Shown: positions 24,401-31,649 of the stretch, in pieces | Layout: every line of letters starts with the position of its first letter | Position numbering within the stretch: position 1 is the first letter of the stretch | Source: Pomphorhynchus laevis | Taxonomy: Eukaryota > Acanthocephala > Palaeacanthocephala > Echinorhynchida > Pomphorhynchidae | Assembly: GCA_012934845.2 (NCBI GenBank) | Contig: WNNJ02003831.1 | Span: 1 to 64,000 of the forward strand | Length of the DNA stretch: 64,000 nucleotides | Direction of reading: 5' to 3' | Notes under the pieces: model-generated | What the model was told of the DNA's origin: nothing | Database searches by the model: none | What the model saw: the letters and a program-made list of their open reading frames with translations, nothing else | Made by a program: the position numbers and the translations under genes

Positions 24401-25221
24401 ATTCAATTTTTGACTTGCTCTTAATTGACAACTATTGAACTGGATTCATAAAAAAACGTTCAAAGCGCCGTTGTGACAAAGCGTCGTTATTTACATTTTT
24501 ATTAATATTATATGTTGATTGTAAATAATTTTTTACTTATTTAATTATTTCATATTTTATTTTTTCATTTCTCAATTTGCAACTACTCGACCATTCAACT
24601 ACTCGACCATTTCGGTCATTCAATTATTGACTTGCCTTAATTGACAACTATTGAACTGGTTTCATAAAAACGTTCAAAGCGCAGTTATGACAAAGCGTCG
24701 TTATTTACATTTTTATTAATTTTATATGTTGATTGTAAATAATTTTTTACTTATTTAATTATTTAAAATTTTAATTTTTTCATTTCTCAATTTGCAACTA
24801 CTCGACCATTCAACTACTCGACAATTTCGGTTATTCAATTTTTGTCTTGCTCTTAATTGACAACTATTGAACTGGATTCATAAAAAACGTTCAAAGCGCC
24901 GTTGTGACAAAGCGTCGTTATTTACATTTTTATTAATTTTATATGTTGATTGTAAATAATTTTTTACTTATTTAATTATTTCATATTTTATTTTTTCATT
25001 TCTCAATTTGCAACTACTCGACCATTCAACTACTCAACCATTTCGGTCATTCAATTTTTGACTTGCTTTAATTGACAACTATTGAACTGGATACATAAAA
25101 AACGTTCAAACGCCGTTATGACAAAGCGTCGTTATTTACATTTTTGTTAATTTTATATGTTGATTGTAAATAATTTTTTACTTATTTAATTATTTCAAAT
25201 TTTATTTTTTCATTACTCAAA
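12457..25221. repeat. Satellite DNA array, about 59 monomers of about 214 bp
   Basis: A single uninterrupted head-to-tail array. Each monomer has a direct 16-bp doublet CAACTACTCGACCATT, then TCGGTCATTCAATTTTTGAC, AACTATTGAACTGGATTCAT, an AACGTTCAAA-GCGCCGTTATGACAAAGCGTCG core, and an AT-rich half ending in TTTTTTCATTTCTCAATTTG. The start of the doublet is spaced 213-218 bp apart in the units I measured; the first is at 12566 and the last at 25011, giving about 58 intervals. Monomers differ by scattered base changes and 1-7 bp indels. Several multi-monomer blocks are repeated (see findings). No open frame of note exists. Such arrays are typical of centromeric or heterochromatic DNA; that location is inference. 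Confidence 0.97.
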
Positions 25222-25233
25222 CTCAACACTGAC

Positions 25234-25442
25234 TTATTTAGCTTTATTTGCAGTTGATTTCGCTGTATATTTCTTCTTAGCGTTTATCCAGTTTGGCGGG
25301 GTCTGCTTGCCACGTTCGCTTATGCCAAAATGCCCTAATATTCGAGGTTATTAACATCTAGATGACTTAAATCAGTCTCATTGTGTTTTCTAGATGTTTG
25401 TCTGTTATTCTTGTCCAGTTTTTTTGATTTATTACAGTTCAT
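25234..25442 (-). pseudogene. Two short overlapping frames, possible broken gene or exon
   Basis: On the minus strand, 25442-25335 opens with an ATG and reads MNCNKSKKLDKNNRQTSRKH to a stop after VNNLEY. A second frame then reads GHFGISERGKQTPPNWINAK followed by KKYTAKSTANKAK and a stop at 25234, just outside the satellite. The second peptide is lysine-rich and looks like the C-terminus of a real protein. The AG at the junction could be a splice acceptor, or a one-base shift separates two halves of one frame. I do not recognise the family. Confidence 0.35.
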
Positions 25443-25467
25443 TTTAAAAAATATGCTCACATCATGT

Positions 25468-25579
25468 ACTATTAAAATCAAATCAGCTAACTGAGGCTAC
25501 GTATTTAATATAATTATAAAATAAACAAAATTTAATGATGCTAAATCAAAATTTAATAATTAAATAATAAAATAAATAA
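25468..25579 (+). repeat. Interspersed AT-rich repeat, uninterrupted copy
   Basis: The stretch AATCAGCTAACTGAGGCTAC to ATAAAATAAACAAAATT and then GCTAAATCAAAATTTAATAA also occurs at 55990-56050 and 58934-58980, where it is split by a CR1-like element. This copy is therefore the uninterrupted version of that insertion site. Confidence 0.75.
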
Positions 25580-25978
25580 TTGTTATAATATATACTATTT
25601 TTCTTGAAAAGGATCGAAGTTAGGATATTTTTGTTCTAATAAAATTTGTGTATTCTATTAAAGTCAAATTGTAGTCTTAGTATTAAATCAGCTTGAATCT
25701 CAATGATATCAATCTGTAGATTTTATGGCACACTATCTATATCGGCATAATAGGGCATGCAAAATATAGAGATTTTAATGTCCAAATTTTTTAAATCGGA
25801 ATATCAAGTTATAAATTGTTCTTTGAAGGTACGCAGCTAATTGGCAAAATAAATGGAAGGATTTCTTGTTTAGAAAGGCTTTCTTGTTTTTTTTTTCATG
25901 CCGACGTCTCTGTTGATGTTCCAATTATCTATCGATAATTGGAACAAAGAAGCAGAAAATATCCTTTATTTGATAAAA
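25580..25978. other. AT-rich spacer with no gene recognised
   Basis: I see no frame here. A short inverted repeat, CCAATTATC then GATAATTGG, sits at 25920-25943 around an ATCGAT. Confidence 0.45.
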
Positions 25979-25982
25979 ATTG

Positions 25983-26015
25983 TATATTTCGATAGCTCCT
26001 GCTATCATCATGAAG
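25983..26015 (-). ncRNA. Hammerhead-like motif, degenerate
   Basis: Read on the minus strand, a TCATGATGAT stretch precedes a GATAGC/GCTATC stem with an AGGA loop, then GAAA and TATAC. The layout (strand ending in TGA-GA, stem II, GAAA) copies that of the motif in the Penelope-like repeats at 4022-4050 and 5160-5188, but the first core strand departs from the CUGANGA consensus. It is probably a leftover of a Penelope-like terminal repeat. Activity is doubtful. Confidence 0.35.
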
Positions 26016-26289
26016 ATTATAAATAAATATTTCACGTTTTATCAACGTTTTTTATCAACATTTTAATGAAACAGTCAAATTTAGAAAAGCATTTTTAACT
26101 AGGAAAAATTAAAACGATAACATTTCAAAAAGCTATACAAATTAAAAAAATAAATGCATATTCACGCTATATAAATTCGTATCGTATTTCAAGGCATTAT
26201 GTAACTGTTGTAATTGCGAACATCAGGAATTGATATTTCCTTTCCAATTACAACATATATTAGAGCTTCTTCTTGTTAATAATTTCAAG

Positions 26290-27175
26290 GAACTAAGGAG
26301 ATTGTACTCGATGATGCCTGGGAAATATTCATAACCTGCGAGGAGTACTTTACGAGCAATAAGCAAAAACAATATGATCCTATTGCAGTCTGCACTCTGT
26401 TCAAATTCTACGCGTATTTGGACAAAATTCGTCCGAGAGTCAGTCAGCTATTAGTCTTACCTCCATTTCAACATTTCTAACATTTTAGACTCTGTTTATA
26501 GTTACTTCAACAAAGACGACGTTAAAGATATAACAGCCGAAATACCAAATGCTGATTTCGTCATAGTTCGCGATATTCGTCTTACAAAGTAATGTTCTAA
26601 GTTGCAAGCGTTTGCATCTGATAAACTGGCCACCGGATTTACCCTGGAGATGTACACAATGAAATACCCATACTAAAGTGTCCGTGGATTCCTTGCGTCG
26701 TGTTTACTACATCCTTTGAATAGTTTGGAACGAGATTAAGAACGAGAAACGTGATGACATTGGAACCATAAAAGACGATATTGTTGTTTCAACGGCTTAC
26801 AAGCAGGGGCTTAAATAGCAGGTTCACATAAAATAAAAATCGACAAAATCATAAAAACTGTTCACATCTATAAGGGAACCCTTCTTTGCGCATAGCAGGA
26901 TCCATCCGTAATCCGAACTTGAATGCTGATGCACCACTGCTGCAAACAGTCCCTTTATCCAGTTTGTTCCAAAAAGCACATGCAAGAGAAGATACATTTG
27001 AAAAACGCAGAGCGAATTATGCAAGAGGAGCTACTGGATCGTTGTGTTGGAGATACATACTTGACATTTGAAGCAACAGTAGAGGCGTTTTTACAACATT
27101 CAAAGTATCATTTTTTGTTAGAAGAAAGTAGCCAATATCGTTGTACTAATAATATTTCAGCAATTACTGACTGAT
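26290..27175 (+). pseudogene. Unrecognised broken gene downstream of the satellite
   Basis: A possible exon begins after TTTCAAG at 26289 and reads KEIVLDDAWEIFITCEEYFT, QYDPIAVCTLFKFYAYLDKI and RPRV. A 46-bp GT-AG interval (about 26444-26489) would join it in frame to NSVYSYFNKDDVKDITAEIP and NADFVIVRDIRLTK. After that the frame is broken by stops: LQAFASDKLATGFTLEMYTM, then NEIKNEKRDDIGTIKDDIVV, then, from about 26960, HLKNAERIMQEELLDRCVGD and LEESSQYRCTNN to a stop at 27174. Amino-acid content looks like ordinary protein rather than chance translation. I do not recognise the family, and whether it is one gene or several is unclear. Confidence 0.4.
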
Positions 27176-27690
27176 TATTGTGCTAATGAACATATTAACT
27201 TCGTGTTTTGATGTGCCTCATTGTTTTATTAGAATTGAACGACAATAAAACATTAAAAAGGATAAGCAAAAGTACTGTTGTTTCTGGGAAATACATTTTC
27301 TTTTCAATTTTCATTTAAAATTATTATAAGTTCGTTTTTTAATTTAATCAAATTATTTTTACATTTTCTTTCTTTTCAGTTTCCTTTAAAATTATTATCA
27401 GAAATTAAGTTCGTTTTTTAATTTAATTATTCTTTCGGTCATGCGAATTTTTCCTGAGTGGTTGAAAATAGAAGAGAGATAAGATTGCTAGTCTCTTGAG
27501 CTTTTTCTTTGTTGCAGGGTGCCGTTAATATAAGCTCAAGCTACTCATTTCTTAGAATGTGTATACTCGGCACTTGTTATAAGAACTCAAGATATATCCA
27601 AAGATTCTCTCCTAATTTTTTTGGTAAATAACTATTGGCATGAATTCTTAAAAAATTGCCTTTCCAGCTATCTTATTTTATTACAAAAGG
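27176..27690. other. AT-rich spacer; small LINE scrap near 27490-27530
   Basis: The piece GTCTCTTGAGCTTTTTCTTT then GTTGCAGGGTGCCGT resembles 45289-45333 inside a LINE fragment (ATCTCTTAAGTTTTTGCTTT then GTTGCAGGGGTGCCAT). It is likely a short relic of the same family. The rest shows no frame. A pair of near-identical 40-bp pieces rich in CAGTTTCC/AAATTATTAT lies at 27300-27425. Confidence 0.4.
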
Positions 27691-27694
27691 CCCT

Positions 27695-27880
27695 AATAAT
27701 AATCAAATTTAATCAGAGTAAATACGTCCTTAACACGTATTTGGCCCTATTGCTATGTTGGATAGAGGAGTTAGGGGCCGAAACCTGATAGCATAGCAGT
27801 TCCTCCTGATGACCTTCAATCCTTATTTGAATACATCGTATATTATTTATTAGTCAATTCACAAAAATTGACTTTTATTT
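27695..27880 (+). repeat. Short interspersed repeat, copy 1
   Basis: Core: GTATTTGGCCC, GCTATGTTGGATAGAGGAGT, TAGGGGCCGAAACCTGATAG, CATAGCAGTTCCTCCTGATG, then ACC. Other copies lie at 27985-28130, 28185-28340 (plus), 29510-29690 and 59060-59155 (minus). After the core comes a shared AT-rich tail with TTATTTATTAGTCAATTCA. The core holds three pairs of complementary segments (see findings). No coding potential. Confidence 0.85.
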
Positions 27881-27984
27881 TAAATTTCAATATTAAATTT
27901 TAATTTAATATAAGACTCATGACTTGTAAGTCTAACTTAATGGCTCGTGAAATAATATACTTTGTATTAGAATAAAATACTAGA

Positions 27985-28130
27985 TAATCAAATTTAATCA
28001 TAGGAAATACATCATTAGCATGTATTTGGTCCCGCTGCTATGTCGGGTAGAGGAGTTAGGGGGCCGAAACCTGATAGCATGACAGTTCCTCCTGATGACC
28101 ATTAATTCTTATCGGTTCTTGTTGATATCG
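27985..28130 (+). repeat. Short interspersed repeat, copy 2
   Basis: Same core as its neighbour, with TATGTCGGGTAGAGGAGTTA and GGGGGCCGAAACCTGATAGC. It shares with the minus copy at 29510 an upstream flank containing AATATACTTTGTATTAGAAT, so copies 2 and 29510 extend further on that side than copy 1. Confidence 0.85.
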
Positions 28131-28184
28131 GTTCTTGTTGTTCTTTAATTGTGTTGTCAGGATATAATATAATATACAGAATGT

Positions 28185-28340
28185 AATACTATATCATCGA
28201 ATTTCATCCGAGTAAATACGCCATTAGCACGTGTCTGGCCGCTATTTTGGGTCTTGGAATACTTGCCGAAGCCTGATAGTATTACAGTTCCTCCGTCTGT
28301 TATTTATTAGTCAATTCATAAACATGACTTTTATTTTAAA
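28185..28340 (+). repeat. Short interspersed repeat, copy 3, diverged
   Basis: Recognisable by AAATACGCCATTAGCACGTG, GCCGAAGCCTGATAGTATTA and CAGTTCCTCC, followed by the same TTATTTATTAGTCAATTCAT tail as copy 1. The middle is shortened and the paired segments are partly lost. The oldest of the group by eye. Confidence 0.75.
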
Positions 28341-29509
28341 TTTTAATTTTTTATTTTGCTTGAAATGAAGTAGAATTATATTAAATTTTAAAACATTTCA
28401 TTTTTTCTTTTTATTTTAATTATTTTAAATTTTAACTTGATATAAGTTATATAAAATCTTATAACAATTATTAATTATTTATAATTTATTTATTTTTACT
28501 TATCATTATGTTCTATTTATTATGTCTTATCATTGCGTTATCATTGTTTTATTATGTTCTATTTATTATGTCTTTTTATGTTTTACCATTTATTTATTGT
28601 TTTATTATGTTTTATCATTTATTTATTGTTTTATTATGTTTTATCATTTATTTATTGTTTTATTGTTTTAAATAATTTAATTTAAGTAGAATTAGTTACG
28701 TGATCTGATTTGTAAAGTTTTATTTTATAAAACATTATTATGAAACGAATTATTTTAACAATTCGCTTTAGGCTTATCTGATGTTACGTCTTATTTAAAT
28801 AATTTTTATTTTAAGATATTTTTATTTACAAATAAACACAAAAAAGTTTATCTTACGTTTGAAATAACTTGTTACAGTTAGCCAAAACTTAGAAACAAGG
28901 ATTTGCTGTATGGCTTGTAATTCTCTCAGCTAATTTTATTAAGATCCAACATATTTGGGCACAAAGCCTTAGAAAAACAATTTATAAATTATTTTCTAAC
29001 TTAAAACGAAGCTAGTAAAATATTCAAAACATATTTATTACAAATTGAGAAAGCCATGTGCCATGATATAATGGTTTCCAATATTCATAAAATGCACTCA
29101 CAAATTAGTATTTATAATTATTTCATATTATTTATTTAATTATTTATTTTCTATTCAGCATTATTTTTAATATATAAAATACATAGACTCTGTTAGCTGA
29201 TCTGATAATAAATATTTTATATTTAACAAAATATTTATTAATTATATTCAATTATTTAGAAATAATTAATTAATTCAATTAATTATATGCTAAAGTTTCT
29301 GAATTCTTCAAATCATTATTTTATAAAATACACATTCTTTAAATGTACAAGAATTTACATTCAAAAAATAAAGATAAATAAAATTGAAATAATTAAATAA
29401 TAAATAATAAATCATTATAAATAATAAAATCGTTATATAAGATTTTATTTAATTTAAATCAACTTAAAATTTAGAATTGAAATTTTAAGTAAAAGTCAAT
29501 TTTTATAAA
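28341..29509. other. AT-rich region with a simple tandem repeat at 28555-28665
   Basis: A unit of about 31 bp, TTTATTGTTTTATTATGTTT then TATCATTTA, is repeated about three times at 28555-28665. The remainder is AT-rich with no frame and no recognised repeat. No host exon seen. Confidence 0.6.
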
Positions 29510-29690
29510 TTGAAAAATAAATAACAGTCGATGCATCAGAATAAGGATTATAGGTCATCAGGAGGAACTGCTATGCTATCAGGTTTCGGCCCCTAACTCC
29601 TCTACCCAACATAGCAGCAGGGGCCAAATACATGCTAATGATGTATTTCCTCTGATAAAACTATCTAGTATCTTATTCTAATACAAAGTA
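29510..29690 (-). repeat. Short interspersed repeat, copy 4, next to an RT-like remnant
   Basis: Minus-strand copy with the best-kept core: GGCCCCTGCTGCTATGTTGG, GTAGAGGAGTTAGGGGCC, GAAACCTGATAGCATAGCAG, TTCCTCCTGATGACC. It directly follows the stop of the RT-like frame 30034-29693 on the same strand, so the repeat may be the 3' end of that element. Confidence 0.85.
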
Positions 29691-29692
29691 TA

Positions 29693-30110
29693 TTATTTAT
29701 TATCCATCCATAAAAATTTGCCACTCAAGAGTTTAAATTTATTCTTTATATTATTGTGTTGATTTATATATTTTACTATTTTCAGCTTGATGTTATTTTT
29801 ATAGTAACCTAGTTTAAAATATGTATCTATTAAATTATTTAAATGATTTTGAAGAAAGCCAATATCATTACATATTGTTGCAATTCTTAAAATTTCATTA
29901 TTTAATGTATTATATTTTATATTATATGGTATGCATGAATGCTCATGCAAAAATATGTTTCTTGTAAATTTAAATATGTCATCTTTACGATATAAATTAA
30001 TAGTAGTTTTAGTTAATGTTAATTTAATGTTCATATCTAGATATACACCTTATTTATCATTAATATTGGTTTTGTTAAGAATAAGGCTTTCTGGATAAAT
30101 GTGTTCACTA
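29693..30110 (-). mobile_element. RT-like remnant, Penelope-related or allied retroelement
   Basis: The minus strand has a 113-residue frame: LTLTKTTINLYRKDDIFKFT, NIFLHEHSCIPYNIKYNTLN, EILRIATICNDIGFLQNHLN, NLIDTYFKLGYYKNN. This order (a short sheet with YRKDD, a basic Y-N stretch, LRIA-IC, a helix, GY) is that of the segment just after the RT palm in Penelope-type and some related invertebrate retroelements. Just upstream the strand reads ESLILNKTNIND, matching the usual LNK-N-D lead-in. The element is fragmentary and AT-rich; a worse-preserved piece of the same sequence lies at 30112-30440. Classification is tentative. Confidence 0.5.
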
Positions 30111-30111
30111 A

Positions 30112-30440
30112 TTGAATAAAAATTTTGAAGAAAGACAATATAATTCCATATTTTGGCAATTCTTAAAAGTTCATTTAATGTATTATATTTTATATTATTC
30201 TAATATAAAATATTATATTTTATATTATTCTAAATATATATGTCCCTTTTTCTTTGAGTCCATAAAATATGTCATTATCAAGCATATATTATAAATATCA
30301 TTTATATATCATTTAAATTTGTCATCTGTACGATATAAATTAAAAGTAGTTTTAGTTAATGTTAATTTAATGCTAATATCAATATATATATACATTCTTT
30401 ATCATCAATATTGGTTTTATTAAGAATGAGGCTACCTGGA
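30112..30440 (-). repeat. Second, decayed piece of the RT-like remnant
   Basis: Stretches such as GAAGAAAGACAATATAATTC, AATTCTTAAAAGTTCATTTA, GTACGATATAAATTAA and TAATATTGGT-like ends match 29840-30090 in order and strand, so the two are a tandem duplication. It has gained AT-rich inserts. Confidence 0.6.
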
Positions 30441-30639
30441 TAAATTGCTAATAAAAATTGCTAGAATTAAATATATCGAATTATTATTTCTGAAATAATT
30501 ATTTCCGAATTCTCAAAAGAGACATTGAAATTCACAAAAGTATAATGTTGACAAGAATAGTTTATAATTATCAGTTCCAGCCATCAAAAATATGAAATAC
30601 AAAATATAAAATATAATTTTATTGCGAATACTTTTTTTG

Positions 30640-30960
30640 TAGATTGGCGACGTACATCCTAATTTCTGTCTCGTAATTGATGAACTTTTAAGGTTTATGA
30701 AAAACTTTAAAAGTTAATCATCAAAAGTTACTTAACTTGTCAAATATTGATAAGTTATTGATACTTGTCATAATTGATATGTAATATTATTAGCGACGTA
30801 CATCCTAATTTATGTCTTGTAATTGATAAACTTTTAAAGTTTATAAAAAACTTTAAAAGTTTATCATCAAAAGTTACTTATCAAATAATTGATTTGTAAT
30901 ATTATTAACGGCGTACATCCTAATTTCTGTCTCGTCATTGATGAACGATTGACGTCAACT
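30640..30960. repeat. Tandem repeat with an internal hairpin, 2.5 units
   Basis: GCGACGTACATCCTAATTT occurs at about 30647, 30793 and 30910 (as GGCGTACATCC). The middle unit contains GATAAACTTTTAAAGTTT followed by ATAAA and AAACTTTAAAAGTTTATC, a near-perfect hairpin with an 18-bp arm at 30827-30867. The first unit has the same hairpin with a few mismatches. Units end in GTAATATTATTA. No coding potential. Confidence 0.8.
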
Positions 30961-31134
30961 GTTCTAATGCATCAGCTATCAATATTAAGTCTACACTGTC
31001 CATTCACGGTTATTACATTTTCATTGCTTTAGTAAATGGTGATATTAAACAAAAACTCTTTATCAAAACATTAAATGCTTTATAGAAACGAATACGCAGA
31101 AACAATTCCAGTACTGAAATCCCACTCGAACGTC

Positions 31135-31225
31135 GGATTTCGCAAAACTCTATATATTTTATTATTATTATTTTTTTAAGAGAAGAAAAGTTAATTTACA
31201 GAAATTAGGTTCCCGTAAAGGGGCC
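31135..31225 (-). mobile_element. REL-LINE 3' end only
   Basis: On the minus strand GGCCCCTTTACGGGAACC (31208-31225) is followed by a TAATTTCTGTAAATTAAC piece and an AATAATAATAAAATATATAG tail. The same order of motif, TTCTGTACAAATAA and tail closes REL-LINE copy G (34645-34716 minus). Upstream coding sequence is missing, so only the last 100 or so bases were inserted or kept. Confidence 0.65.
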
Positions 31226-31302
31226 TATAAATGAGATTTATTGTCAGGAAAGATTGGATGTCTTCTACTTGATCGCGGCATTAGCAGACATAGTGAAGAA
31301 GC

Positions 31303-31620
31303 ACGAAAAAAATTTTGGTTTCTAATAAACATACAATTTCTGACCCTATTGAGTTTGAACTTTCTTGGCTGCTTGATAAACTACCTACAAGTTTTTTTCC
31401 TTAAAACAATTTTGGTTTCTAATAAACATACGTTCTTACAATCGACGACAACCATCGACGACAACCATCGACGACAACCATCGACGACAACCATTATTAC
31501 ATACAATTTTCCATCTTACAATCGACAACGAAAACCATCGACGACATCGACAACGACAACCATCGACGACATCGACATTAAAAAAGTTTGCGAACTGAAG
31601 TAAATACATTTATTTATTTG
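31303..31620 (+). promoter_or_regulatory. REL-LINE copy F 5' leader: two leader units plus a minisatellite
   Basis: AAAAAAATTTTGGTTTC with TAATAAACATAC occurs at 31306-31337 and again at 31401-31431. The DNA after the first unit (CAATTTCTGACCCTATTGAG) resembles that after the outer leader unit of copy G, so the units look like tandem 5' monomers. After the second comes a minisatellite of GACGACAACCATC units (31440-31575). The first codons of the LINE follow at 31650. A promoter role is inferred from position only. Confidence 0.6.
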
Positions 31621-31649
31621 GGCTAATAAATTAACTACTTACAATAATA

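Noticed and set aside
12457-25221. CRISPR-like or tandem gene array
   Set aside because: Repeat and spacing are uniform across the whole unit with no unique spacers; it is a simple satellite of about 214-bp monomers with no open frame.
27695-28130. tRNA-derived SINE
   Set aside because: No A or B box of pol III type and no cloverleaf could be drawn; the pairing pattern is different.
30112-30294. 60-codon plus-strand frame
   Set aside because: Antisense of the decayed second copy of the RT-like remnant.
31306-31337. Nematode-type spliced leader gene
   Set aside because: The GGTTT start is suggestive, but there is no donor site or Sm-like site behind the motif here, and the shared sequence extends upstream of the GG into an A-run. 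Kept only as a hypothesis under findings.
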